The translations under genes and the position numbers were made by a program. Below the pieces are notes generated by a model. The model had not been told where the DNA came from, did no database searches, and saw nothing but the letters and a program-made list of their open reading frames with translations. 64,000 nucleotides of DNA, taken from positions 13,090,345 through 13,154,344 of the forward strand of contig CM073326.1 of the NCBI GenBank assembly GCA_037043015.1, in the 5' to 3' direction. This DNA comes from Bryum argenteum. Lineage: Eukaryota > Streptophyta > Bryopsida > Bryales > Bryaceae. Positions 32,473 to 44,757 of this stretch are shown piece after piece; position 1 is the stretch's first letter, and each line of letters begins with the position of its first letter.

Positions 32473-35400
32473 CTACATGCACCGACTGGATTCCACGACG
32501 TGTGCGAATGCCGACTTCGGCCTCCCCGAATCCGGCCTCGGTCCCTTCGATGGACTGGCTTTTATCACTTTTCCTGGACTGGAAGATACGCTTAACTGAT
32601 TCTCCAGCGCCCTGAATGGCTGCGGCTCTACTCTCGAGCGCACCTGCTCACCATTCTCGCTCACTGGAGGTCGCAGGCATGCCAGCCGGCTGCCCAGATT
32701 CTCTTGCGACGCCGGCAACGATCCCACTCGCACGTCCCCCTCGAACTCTCGGTCCACTGGCGCTCCCCCACTCTCCTGCACCTCAGAATGAATTCACCGT
32801 TCAGAATCTAAGAGTAGCTGCTGGGCAGCCAAGGGTACAATCAAAGAGTGCTTACCCCGAGGAACAGGAAGCTGAAGTCTCTCTTGGACACAGGAATGTG
32901 GGCCTCCACCTCCTCACGAAGCTCAGTCAGCGTCGACGTTTTCGCCACGTTCGCGATGCAGATGAGCTTCCCGTCTGCTGGGTCTCCTGATTTCTCCCAC
33001 TTCACGTACACTTCCGTCTTCTCTGAGGCTTGAAGCTCCTGCTTCGGCTGGAAATTCTCGTTCGCGAAGATACTCGGTGACATTCGCCGTGTTGGTCGGC
33101 GAGATGACGGAAACCGCTGTGGGGAGACTGCTGGCATCAGCGACGGCAGTGAGCTCACGCTCGCGTCCGTCGGGTACGTGTCTGAGAAGCTTGGTGATGT
33201 CGAAAAGTCCGTAAGCTGCTGTGACTCCAGTGAGCTGTGCGTTGGGCTGTACCTCCCACCAGCGTCCGCTTGCGGCGTCGTCCCCGTCAATTTCCTCGTC
33301 AGCTCGCGACGCTCGCCGCAGAGAAGAAAAATGCTCTCTATGCGAGCCCTGCGTGCTGCCTCCGCGTCGCTCCCCCCCGACTGGCTCCCATCGTATACCC
33401 CCACTCCTAGATCCGCCATCACCGACGACTGACTCCCGACGTACACATCCGTCTCTGCCTTCTCGCTCGGGCTCTCCAAGGACCTCATCGAGCTAATCGG
33501 CTGGCCGAGCTGCTCGTATCCATAGTCTCGCACCTCTGTAGCGTCACTCATAGGAAGTGTAGACTCTGCCAGTGCCGTCAGGGGACTGTGCGTCTTAAGC
33601 GCGGACGCTGTCAATCGACGATCTAGCTGCTGCTGCTCTTGCTGAGGAGTCCACTCTTTCAACTCGCCGGAAACGAATCCTGAGCCTGGCGTCGGTCCCA
33701 TCAGAGCATTCGGCGAAGGATCGTTGAGCTTTGATCCTGAACCGCCCCACGAGAACGGACTGCCCACACCATTGCTACCAATGTTGGCGTAGCTCGCTAT
33801 GGCAGTGTTGAACTGCTCCTCGGGGGAAGGGTAATAAGCTTCCGCATTCGCTCCTTCCTCTCCTTTGCTGGCTCCTTCCGGGGTCACCTGTCCCATCATC
33901 CAACACGAAGATCAAAACACAAGGCTATGATGCTGGGACACCATGCGTAATCACTAGCGATACAAGCTACGTTGATGAATATTGGATCACCGACGAGCAA
34001 AGTAAAGTGCCCAAGAAAACAAACACAATGACCACTGAGTACTTGAACCGAGTGATTAGCGAGCATACGGTGATATCATTGCAAAAGCTGCTGGGAGTGG
34101 CGAAGCCAGTTACCTGAGCCCATGAATTGGAGTATTCGAATTTGGGGGCGGAACCAGAGCCCTGAGGTGTTGCAGATTTTCGGCTTTCCATGGACTGGGC
34201 GATGCGCTCATCCTCTTCCAGAATGATGGGCAACCAGCCTTTGCTGCACAATCGCTCCTCCTCATCCTCTTCTGGCTCTGGAACAGATGGCTCCGGCGCG
34301 TGGGTGACCTCGCCCTGACCCAACGACGACCGCCGCTCCTTCTCTTTCACCAGATTCTTGAGCATCATCAAGCTCGGGGAGTTCGCAGTCAAGCTCATCA
34401 TCTCGCAGGACGGAGCGCTAGAGCTCTCTGGCAACGGTGCGGGTTCCTGGGGCTTGGGTTTGATGACTCGCTGGGTACTTTGGGGTTTCTCAGGAGTGTA
34501 TTGAGCGATGATTTTCTCGCTTTCCGCCTGCGCTGCGAGGATCCGCTCCGTCATCTGCTTCTGGATGTCCAGAAATCTCTGATTGCATGCAGTTTGCTTC
34601 CCCAGCTCCTCGCCATCCGAGCTAGTTTGGGTCAGAGCTCGGGCGGGAGCCTGGCTGCTCAGATTATACGATCGCTGCAGATGTAGGAGCTCGGCTTCAG
34701 CCTTCTCGGCCCGGATCCTCATCAGATCGATCTCTCGCTGTTGCTGGGCCACCAGGGCCGTCAGCTCCTCGATCTTCCGCCTCCGAGTTGGCGACAGGTT
34801 GAAGTCCTCGTCGTCCCCATCGTGCAGGCCTTTTCTCTTCTTCTCCGGGGCCCCCTTCCGAAGCTCGGCTAGCTCCCTGTCTTTCCGTTCCAGCTCCCTC
34901 TCTCGCTCCTCGTTCTGCCGCTGCTTAGCCTCGTTCTCCTTCCGGAGCTTCTCGATGTACACGTCCTTCTTTGTGAGGCGAGCCTCCAGGATCTGCACTT
35001 GCTCCGCCCTCGCGGTTGACACCTGCTCTTTTGAGGGGGAGTTTGGTAGTCGCACGATGCACTTTGCTTTAGCCCCGTATTCCAGCGTGCAGATGGTCTT
35101 GTGCAGGTCTTTCAGATCCGGACTCGCACAGAGAATCATCAAGATCTTCGCTCTGTCATCCTCGAATGAATCCTGCGACACAACCGCCCCTCCACGAACG
35201 TTAAGGCCACCCTTCAAATTCCTTTAATGGTTAGTCAGTGTTTTGATGGGTGATACCCCATCACATGACCTAAAAACTCACCTGTAGAAGCATTGTCAGC
35301 TTGCTATCGCGATACGGAATGTATGAGTCTCCATTGGCGATGGCCTCTACCACTCTTTTCAAGGCTCCATTCCCTTGATTAATCTTCCCAGTCTGCAACG

Positions 35401-36567
35401 ATAGTGCTACAGTTAGTGTGACAGTTAAATTTCCAGCTGATCGATCGTGTGGCTTAAATTACACATGCAGGTAGTGACAAGATGTAGCACTTTACCTGCA
35501 TCTTGAGCTCTCTCCCAAGACCCGCTTGCTCGATATTTTCCGACCCTGCCATGTCCACGAGAATCAGCTTCCCGCCCACTTCCGGTACGTCGATCGTCAC
35601 CTGCAATGGGGAAGAAGACCAACCACTCCTCAAACATCAGCTTCCAGATCAATCGGACCGCTGGAATGAGGAATTCCGGACACTAACTTACCATGCAGTG
35701 ACTACGCGAGCTCCGGTCATTGCAGTTGGTACTTTTCACCACTCGCCGACCCTCAACCTTCGAGATCTCCTTCAACACCTTCTGTGGATCAGTGCCCGAA
35801 ATCGACATGCACGTTTTCACTTTCCTACCCATCACCTCCAGCTTCACCTGCCACATGAAAACACATCTGGTCCAATCAGATTCCGTTCTGCCTCTCAAAT
35901 CCCAGGATTCTAATAGACTCTGAACCAGAATTGGCAGGGTACTGACCCGGCCTCCGCTGCCGCCACTCATTTTGAACAAGGTGCCGAACCCAGACTTGGG
36001 AGCGGCCACGCTTGCAAGAAGATCGTAAACCTCCTCGTTGTAAATCTCCCACACGGTCGCTCGCACTTCGATGCTCCCGTCGCCACCCTCCTCGCCCTCG
36101 CTGTCCGACGCTCGCTGCGTCATCAGCTGCGACAATGCGTGGTACGCCACGCCCTTCTCGTGCGCCGCGCCGAACATGGTATAGCTCTTCCCAGCTCCCG
36201 TCGGCCCATACATCATGATCGTGCACCGCCCACCCGCCTTCACATCATCCACACGAGACTCCACGTACCGCCCATAGAACGCCTGCAAATCCTCCACAGC
36301 CGCCAGGGAGACTCCGTCCAGGGAGAATTCGCGGCTGCCGCAGTCGGCTCGCACCGACACACGGGAGTGGGGCAGCACTCTGATCGCACTCTCCCGCTCG
36401 TTCCCCTCCGGATGCTCTCGAATCCTTCCCACCACTTCCACTGGGTGGCTCCCGCTCCGTGATGCCTGCCTCTCCAACATAGGCATCGCCCTGCCCTTCC
36501 CCGTCGGCGTCCGGCTACCCCCATTGCCAGACCCAGACCCCTTCGGCTTCGGAGACATCATCGACAT
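32473..36567 (-). CDS. KIN10A: KIN-10A (PAKRP2-type) kinesin, copy 1
   Basis: Seven exons in phase (minus): 36567-35947, 35847-35692, 35600-35496, 35392-35282, 35172-34114, 33887-32856, 32775-32473 (1128 aa; Arabidopsis PAKRP2 is nearer 870). The motor has 'HPVEVVGRIREHPEGNERES', P-loop GPTGAGKS (~121-128), switch I NDRSSRSH (~250-257) and switch II VDMAGSE (~275-280). It also shows 'INQGNGALKRVVEAIANGDS' and 'LTMLLQDSFEDDRAKI'. A Glu/Arg/Lys-rich coiled coil (~375-520) follows. The C-terminal domain has 'RRARIESIFLLCGERRELT' and 'VYVKWEKSGDPADGKLI', both with PAKRP2 counterparts. Known role: Golgi-derived vesicle transport in the phragmoplast; its role here is inferred. The ATG at 36567 is the first in frame. 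It carries one intron (35601-35691) that copy 2 lacks. Confidence 0.9.
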
Positions 36568-38013
36568 GGCGCTCAAAAAAAATCAAACCTCAAATTCGCT
36601 CACTCCAGCCTCCAATTCAAGCTGTGTCCATGCCAAAACGAACCTTCCAAATCCTCAGCTGCTTCGTCTTCGATCCAGGGAAGATCATAGCGGCGAGACA
36701 ACGACTGCAGCTGCATGAATGGCAAGCTCAACACGGGCAGTCCTCAGTCACCTTGCGGCCATAGCTGCGGCTCTATGCCTGAACGCGAGAATTGATTGCG
36801 AATTCTCCACAAATCAATTGGGTCTCCCTAGAGCAATCTAATCTGCACCACAACGGTGTCTGTACAACGGAGACGAGATCGGGGCGAGTGATGAGAGAGG
36901 CAGAATTGCCGGAATAGCAACCGAGAAGGAGTTTCAAACGAGACGGGAGGCTCATCAGTGGGAGGGAGGGGAAAGAGAGCCGTTACAATGGGAACGAACG
37001 AGAGAACGACGAGAGGGTGGACTAACAGAAAACGAATATTCTCGTTCGCTACCGACGACCTAGAACGAACGAATCTGAGGTTATAGTCCGTCATGGAGGT
37101 TGACTCTGTCGAGTTCAATTCAGTTGTTAATGCTCGTCCGTTCTGGCCGGCCCATGTCGGGACCCAGTGGTTCTAATCCTGGCTAAGTTTACCTTCTCTA
37201 TATTCTACCTTTGTAAATGTACAAATGTGAGCTGGTGAATTTGAAAATAATTTTATTTACTCTTTAAACCACAAGGTAGAAAATTATTAAGAAAGGAGAA
37301 CTGAAATTTGGATAACTGAACTGTTAGGAAAGCTGAAATTTGAGAAATTATTGAGCACTCTCCCATCCAATGGTAGTTTGGACTCGACAATCCGACGTGG
37401 AAATAGTCCTGATGACTTGGCACTGCCGACCGGACCGCCCACGCGGCATTCCAGAATTTGAAACTGAAAATACAGAGAATGGGGCGCCCCAATCAATGCC
37501 GTCAACAACGGCTCTATCCCCCGACTTCAAACTTGCTTCGACCTCACCTATCAATCGTTCGCCAAAACCAATCAAACAGTCTTAAAACCTTGTTTTGTTT
37601 CTTCTTCTCAATTCTTCTCGGACTGTCACCTACATTTGTATCACTTTGCAGAAAATCCGCTAAGTCGATCGTAGACCCAGAATCTGCATTTCCGTGTCCG
37701 AAGAATCTGCACTTCCGCATTCTTCCGTATCTTGGCCCATCTCCTATCTTGCCCCACATTCTAATCGCTTAAAAGTGCTTGTAATTTCTTTCTGGTATCC
37801 GATATCGCAACCTCGTGACCATTGATCGACTACGAAAACAATCACGAGAGTGATCGAATACGCCTGTGGGAGTTTGAAGTTGCAAGCTCTACGTCCTTCT
37901 CTTTTTGTTGTTACGCGAGTGCCATGGATTGGACGGTGGCGAGCAGGTTGTCAGTCCAATCGATTTTTGAGCTGTGACATTTTGGTTAGCTGGTGTTAGG
38001 AGGGGTTTGGGCA
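36568..38013. promoter_or_regulatory. Divergent promoter region between the two KIN-10A copies
   Basis: 1,446 bp separate the two start codons and no other gene is visible. The two halves are not obviously complementary, so the inverted duplication appears to stop near the start codons. Whether the copies share a bidirectional promoter is inference. Confidence 0.55.
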
Positions 38014-41000
38014 ATGTCTAATGCGATGAAGTCTCCGAAGGCGTCTGGCAATGGGGGTAGCCGGACGCCGATTGGGAAGGTGAGATCAATGCCGGCGTTA
38101 GAGAGGCAGGCGTCACGTAGCGGGAGCCACCCAGTGGAAGTGGTAGGACGCATCCGTGAGCATCCGGAGGGCAATGACCGGGAGAGTGCGATCAGAGTGC
38201 TGCCGCACTCGCGGGTGTCCTGTGGGAGTCGGGAGTTTTCCCTGGACGGGGTCTCCCAGGCGGTTAAGGAGGACTTGCAGGCGTTTTACGGGCGGTACGT
38301 GGAGTCGCGCGTGGATGATGTGAAGGCGGGTGGGCGGTGCACGATCATGATGTATGGGCCGACGGGCGCCGGGAAGAGCTACACCATGTTCGGCGCCGCG
38401 CACGAGAAGGGCGTGGCGTACCACGCATTGTCGCAGCTGATGACGCAGCGAGCGTCGGAAAGCGAGGGCGAGGAGGGTGGCGACGGGAGCATTGAAGTGC
38501 GAGCGACAGTGTGGGAGATTTACAACGAGGAGGTTTATGATCTTCTTGCAAGCGTGGCCGCGCCCAAGTCTGGGTTCGGCACCTTGTTCAAAATGAGTGG
38601 GAGCAGCGGCAATCGGGTCAGTAACTGCATTGTCATTGATCTTGAAGCAATTCTGGGTCAGAGTTTGTCAGGATCCTGGTACTCCACTGCATATTCACTT
38701 TGACTTTGCTATTCTGCAGTCCGTGGTTGCATAATATGCATCTTGGGGATGGTATGGACTTTGTATGAGAGGGTCGTTAAATTGGATGGACTTGAAGTCG
38801 TCTCTGAATTGAGATTACATGAATTTGAAGTGCTGGTAAAGAGTATAATCATGTGATGGTACTGTATGTTGCAGATAAAGCTGGAGGTGATGGGAAAGAG
38901 GGTGAAAACATGCATGTCGATTTCGGGCACTGACCCGCAGAAGCTGCTGAAGGAAATCTCGAAGGTGGAGGGTCGGCGAGTGGTGAAAAGTACCAACTGC
39001 AACGACCGGAGCTCCCGCAGTCACTGCCTGGTGACTCTCGAGGTGCCGGAAGTGGGTGGGAAGCTGATTCTAGTGGACATGGCAGGGTCGGAGAATATCG
39101 AGCAAGCAGGTCTTGGAAGAGAGCTCAAAGTGCAGGTAAATGTGCTGAACTCGTTGGTACCTTCATGTGTAATTCAAGTCAAACGATCGATCATCAGCTC
39201 GAACTGTAACTGATGTGTTGTGCTCCTTTCAGACTGGGAAAATAAATCAAGGGAATGGAGCCTTGAAAAGAGTGGTGGAGGCCATTGCCAATGGAGACTC
39301 ACACATTCCGTATCGCGATAGCAAGCTGACAATGCTTCTGCAGGTAGGAAATCAACTTTCCCGAGTGCCTGAAGGACCGTGGAGGGAATTAAAAAGGATG
39401 ACCTTAACATATAAGGAGGGGCGGGTGTGTTGCAGGATTCATTCGAGGATGACAGAGCGAAGATCTTGATGATTCTGTGCGCGAGTCCGGATCTGAAAGA
39501 CCTGCACAAGACCATCTGCACGCTGGAATACGGGGCGAAGGCAAAGTGCATCGTGCGGCTACCAAACTCCCCATCAAAAGAGCAGGTATCAACCGCGAGG
39601 GCGGAGCAAGTGCAGATCCTAGAGGCTCGCCTCACAAAGAAGGATGTGTACATTGAGAAGCTCCGGAAGGAGAACGAGGCAAAGCAGCGGCAGCACGAGG
39701 AGCGAGAGAGGGAGCTGGAACGGAAAGACAGGGAGCTAGCTGAGCTCCGGAAGCGAGCCCCAGAGAAGAAGAGAAAATCCCTGCACGATGGAGACGACGA
39801 GGACTTTAACTCGTCGCCAACTCGGAGGCGAAAGGTTGAGGAGCTGACGACCCTGGTGGCCCAGCAGCAGCGAGAACTCGACCTGATGAGAATCCGGGCC
39901 GAGAAGGCTGAAGCCGAGCTCCTACATCTGCAGCGATCATATAATCTGAGCAGCCAAGCTCAAGCCCGAGCTTCGACTCAAACCCGCGCGGACAGTACAG
40001 ATGCAAAAGAACATGTTTCAGAAACGAAGAATTCTGTAGAGTATCGAACAGTATCACTTGGCCAAAGTGAGCACCTTCTCCGTATCCACTTTTGAGTATA
40101 ATCGCAGTTCTTCCTATCGCTGCAGACATATTGTTGTGATGCTGTCAGTTAGCTGGGTACTAATTTGCATGCTTCGTTTGCGCAGGTCCCGGAGGCTCCA
40201 ACCAGAGGTTCCAAGACATTCAGAAACATATGAGTGAGCGGATACATGCAGCGCAAGTGGAAAGAGAACGCATTACAGCCCAGCACACTCCCGAGAATGC
40301 ACTGAAAGCTGAACCTCGGAATGTGCCATCGCACGATGGTGGCAGCAGCGCTGGTTCACCATGCGAGATGATGAGCTTGACTGCGAACTCCCCGAGCTTG
40401 ATGATCCTTAAGAATCTGGTGAGAGAGAAGGAGCGACTGTCTTCATTAGGCCAGGGGGACGCTGTCAGCCTGGAACCAGCAACGGCAACAACTTCTGTCC
40501 AGGATGAGGAGGAGCGACTGTGCAGCAAAGGCTGGCTGCCCATCATCCTGGAAGAGGACGAGCGCGTCGCTCAATCCATGGAAGGCCGAAAAAGTGCAAC
40601 ACCTCCCGGCGCCAAATTCGAATACTCCACTCCATGGGCTCAGGTAACTGACCTCGCCACTCCCAGCAGCTTTTGCAATGATATCACGAAATGCTCGCTA
40701 ATCACTCGGTTCAAGTACTCAGAGGCCATTGTGGTTGTATTCTTGGGCACTTTACTTTGCTCGTCGGTGATCGAGTATGGCATGAATCCGCATCAGGCAT
40801 GGTGTCTGAGTATCATAGCATTATGTCTTAGTCTTCGTGTTGGATGGTGCGACAGGTGACCCCAGATGCAGTTAGCAGGGGGGAGGAAGGAGCAAGTACG
40901 TTTCTTTCTCCGGAAGAGCAGTTCAATACGGCGATGGCGAGCTACTCTAACAACAGCAGCAATGGTCTGAACAGCTCGAAGCTGTCCTGGGGCGGTTCAG

Positions 41001-42152
41001 GATCGAAGCTCAACGACCCATCGCCGAATGCCCTGATGGGGCCACCGCCGCCGGGCTCCGCGCTGAGGACGCACAGTCCCCTAACGGCACTGGAAGAGGG
41101 AACGCCCCCGACTGAGGTGCGAGACGAGCCGATCAGCTCGATGAGGTCCCTGGATGAGATCTCGAGCGAGAGGATGGAAGCGGAGGGGTTCGATGCCAGC
41201 GCGTTCGACGCGGAGGCAGCACGCAGGGCGCGCATTGAGAGCATCTTCCTCCTCTGTGGCGAGCGACGCGAGCTGACAAGGAAGATGACGGGCACAACGC
41301 CGCAAGCGGACGCCGGCGGTGGGAGGTACAGCCCAACGCACAGCTCACTGGAGTCACAGCAGCTGACGGACTTCTCGACATCACCAAGCTTCTCAGACAC
41401 GAACCCGACGGACGTGAGCGTCACCTCGCTGCCGTATCTGATGCCTGCGCTCTCCCCACAAATCCTCCCGTCATCTCGCCGACCAACACGACGAATGTCA
41501 CCGAGCGTCTTCGCGAACAACGAGAACTTCCCGCCAGGGGTAGAGAAGACAGAAGTGTACGTGAAGTGGGAGAAATCAGGCGACCCAGCAGACGGGAAGC
41601 TCATCTGCATCGTGAAAGTGGCCAAGACGTCAACGCTGTCTGAGCTTCGTGACGAGCTGGAGACCCACATTCCCGTGTCAAAGCGAAACTTCAGCTTCCT
41701 GTTCCTCGGGGTAAGCACTCTTCTTGGCACCGCTGCCCAGCAGCTACTCTTAAGATTCTAAACGGTAATTATATTCATTGCAGGAGAGTGGAGGAGCGCC
41801 AGTTGACCGAGAGTTCGAGGCCGACGCGCGAGTGGGATCGTTGCCGGCATCGCAAGAGAATCTGGGCAGTCGACTGGCATGCCTGCGACCTCCAATCACC
41901 TCGAATGGTGAGCAGGTGAGCTCGAGAGTGGACTCACAGCCATTCAAGCCACTAGAGAATCAGCTTACCAGTCCAAGGAAACTAACCAAAGGCACTCTCG
42001 AGAATCAGCTACTCAGTCCAGGAAAACTGACAAAAGGCAGTTCACCGGCACGAGCAAGTCCTGGTGCGAAGGGACTGAGACCATTGAACGGAGACTCCGG
42101 AAGACGAAAATCCGCACTTGCACACATCGTGGAATCCAGTCGGTGCATGTAG
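38014..42152 (+). CDS. KIN10A: KIN-10A (PAKRP2-type) kinesin, copy 2
   Basis: Seven exons in phase: 38014-38616, 38875-39135, 39233-39343, 39436-40066, 40186-40643, 40856-41710, 41784-42152 (1095 aa). The start gives MSNAMKSPKASGNGG. Motor motifs match copy 1: GPTGAGKS, NDRSSRSH, VDMAGSEN and INQGNGALKRVVEAIANGDS. The 261-bp second exon equals copy 1 exons 2+3 with no intron between. In contrast, an intron at 40067-40185 splits the region that is one exon in copy 1. The tail has the same 'RRARIESIFLLCGERRELT' and 'VYVKWEKSGDPADGKLI' domain, and near the C-terminus a small internal duplication (LENQLTSPRKLTKG / LENQLLSPGKLTKG). Both copies keep all motor motifs and look functional. Confidence 0.9.
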
Positions 42153-43419
42153 CCCTGCTAACTAATACACAGCCATGGGACTCAATAGATTATTGGAGCC
42201 ATGCAGTTGGTGGTCGAGGCTGCCGAGGTATTGAATCCTCTTCAATCCTTGAGTAGTTGTAGTAGTAATGAGCACTGTAGTGAAGAACACGCGGGCTGTT
42301 GAGAGCCGTTTTTGTACAATATACTGATACCTGTTCTGATACGTCATGTCGACGAAGACGTTGGCCTGTCGTGAACGTTCGTCGTTCTGAGTCCTTTGCG
42401 GATAGTTCAATGGACGTACTTTTTACTGTTTCTGTTGCTTTTTGGAGCTTCCACCGACGATCCGTGTGTGAGAATACATCTTGGTGTATGAGATGATTGA
42501 AGATGTTGCACTGCGTAGCAACAAGGATGGCTGTTGCTAAGCACGGTTGGTAAGCATGGTTGATCTAGATGTAAAAATTAAAACTTAACATTTCCTAAAT
42601 GTCTTCATCATTTTAAAGTTGTACATTGTGCTAATAGTTTTTAACATTGTGCTAATTAATTCATTGTTGGGTTGTGAATGTGATTTTCAATGTGTTTAAT
42701 AATCTGAAAATTTATTGTTGGGTTATGAATGTCATTATGAATGTAGTAAGTAGTTACATGATACAAATGTATCTTGAGGTGCAACCATATTGCTTTGAAG
42801 TAGGAATCTTGAGGAAGTGACTATATGGCCTTGTATCAAGTCGTCACCCTATTGCTTTGAGTTTTGGTAGTTACTGGCCTTGAATGATGCTAGTCGCTAG
42901 CTAATTGGTTGCGAGCCCTTTATGTTATGGTAATCACTACTCGACTTCTACTCAAATAACTTATTGATTGGCCTTGAAAAATGGCAGTCACTAGTCAACC
43001 TTTGATTTTATGGCCTTGAATGATATAACTTAAAATCGAATGACTTCAAGTTATGGTATTTACTAGTTGGTCCTTAAGTAAGATGGTAGTTATGAATTAG
43101 CCTCAAATCACTAGCCTTAAATTGCAAAATTTGCCTACAGGTAAGGTGGTTGGCCTTGAGTTAGGGCCTTTAAACAAGATAGTTGTTAAATTGGCGCTTT
43201 TACAAGTCTTGAGTCAGAGGCTCTTGGATAAGAGCCATCAACCTTTTGATAAGATAATTGTCTCCACCAACCCTTTAATAAGATAATTGTCACCACCACT
43301 CTTTAAACAAGATGATTGTCACCAATTGTTAAAGAAGATAAGAGCCACCAAGTTACGAGCCCTTGAACAAGATAAAAGTCACCAACCCAACTTCGAACAA
43401 GATAAGCGTCATCAGCCTT
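42153..43419. other. 3' flank and start of a simple tandem array
   Basis: The first ~350 bp are probable 3'UTR and flank of KIN-10A copy 2. From about 42780 the sequence becomes repetitive words ('ggccttgaat', 'tagtcactag', then 'gaacaagataattgtcacca') of variable length. Coding is not supported. The array continues at 44603-44757 and 50457-50940 on the far sides of two piggyBac insertions. Confidence 0.6.
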
Positions 43420-43423
43420 TTAA

Positions 43424-44598
43424 CCCCTAAACGTCCAGGAAAGCGGATTGTGCTTTTTGCCATTTTGGGCAGGTTAGATGAAGGGTCTAATATTCATATT
43501 TTAGGCTGTAATTTGGAGGGGATGTGGACAAATGTACATACTTTGTGTGGTAAAAATTGCAAAGCCAAATTCAGAAATGAAAGGTTTTTACACCACATTT
43601 TAGATTTGGAGTCAACTTTGGGCAGGAGGGGTTGGTTGCTTCGCCAATGAACAAAGTGGGTGTCAGATGGAGCAATAGCTCGGGCAACAAAGGTGATTTG
43701 TATGAGGGCAGGGATTTTAGAATGGGTTTGGCAAAACTCAGCTTTGCAATGAAGTAAATGCTGACAAAAAAGGGCCACCAACCAGTAGCATCAAAGTAGC
43801 TCCCTGCTTTTGGGCTTTCCACCGCAGCATCTCCCAAATTATCATTGAATGTGGAAGCATGTGCAACGGATTTCCCTAGTTTTATATGAATAAAATTGAT
43901 TATAGAGTCAGGCTATTTATAATTCTGACACCATGGATGTGAGGGACCCGTTCAAGTGAGAGGGGGTCTCCACTATTTCTAAGTGCCCGGTCATTTTTCC
44001 TAATACATATATTCGGGTTTTCTTTCAAAATCTCTCACTATTAGAGATTTTGAAATTTTTGAAAAAATTTTTACCCAATTTTTAGATTCATTTGAAACTA
44101 CATTTTCACCGTTGGGATTTGCAAGAAAGTAGTTTCGATGGTAGAATTCCACACCACCCCCCTCCCCATTTCTTCAAGAAGTGCACTTCTAGACTACATT
44201 GTACAAAAGAAATTGCATGAAGCACCTAAAAGTTGAATGAGCCTCTAATTTTTTGCACGGAGGTGCCCAACTTAGTTACCTACATGGAAAAAAATATGAG
44301 CAAAATGTTTGGGGTAACAATCCTCAATCCTCCCTTTGCACCATTTAGACTATGCCTTTCGGGCATGGCCAAAAAAAACTTTTCAGTCAACTTCAAACGT
44401 TATCATCTTACAAATGACAAAGATCCAACGGTTGAAAATTGACATGGTCGTAGTGCAGGTAGTTAGCTTCAAGATCTTACGGTTGAAAATACCAAAAAAG
44501 GAAAAAAAAAATTGAAACATACATCGGCATCCACAAGGTGGTCAAAAATCACAGTTTTTGGACTTTGAGGGTCTCAAAACATCAAGGACGTTTAGGGG
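43424..44598. mobile_element. piggyBac-type non-autonomous element (1,175 bp)
   Basis: Flanked by TTAA (43420-43423 and 44599-44602). Ends CCCCTAAACGTCC and CCCCTAAACGTCC (inward). Its left subterminal region corresponds to the right end of the 5.7-kb element at 44762 and its right subterminal region to that element's left end, so it lies in the opposite orientation. No transposase frame. It sits in the simple tandem array only ~155 bp from the larger element. Confidence 0.9.
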
Positions 44599-44602
44599 TT
44601 AA

Positions 44603-44757
44603 TAAGATAATTGTCATCACCAGCCCTTGAATAAGATAAGGGTCACCACCAACCTTTGAACGAGATGGTTGATAAATTAGCCCCTATGTTAACCCTTGAA
44701 TAAGATAAGGGTTACCACCAACCCTTGAACAAGATGGTTGATAAATTAGCCCCTATG
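44603..44757 (+). repeat. Simple tandem array between two piggyBac elements
   Basis: Units such as 'cttgaataagataagggt' + 'caccaccaac' and 'gatggttgataaattagc' are repeated; one ~75-bp block occurs twice. Confidence 0.8.

Noticed and set aside
34583-35227. 214-codon plus-strand Ser/Arg-rich frame
   Set aside because: Antisense of the kinesin coiled-coil exon; composition explained by complementing a Glu/Lys/Arg-rich coil.
36568-36576. Kinesin copy 1 start three codons upstream
   Set aside because: The upstream codon is TTG; the first ATG in frame is at 36567.
40942-41730. 262-codon minus-strand frame
   Set aside because: Antisense of the KIN-10A copy 2 tail exon.
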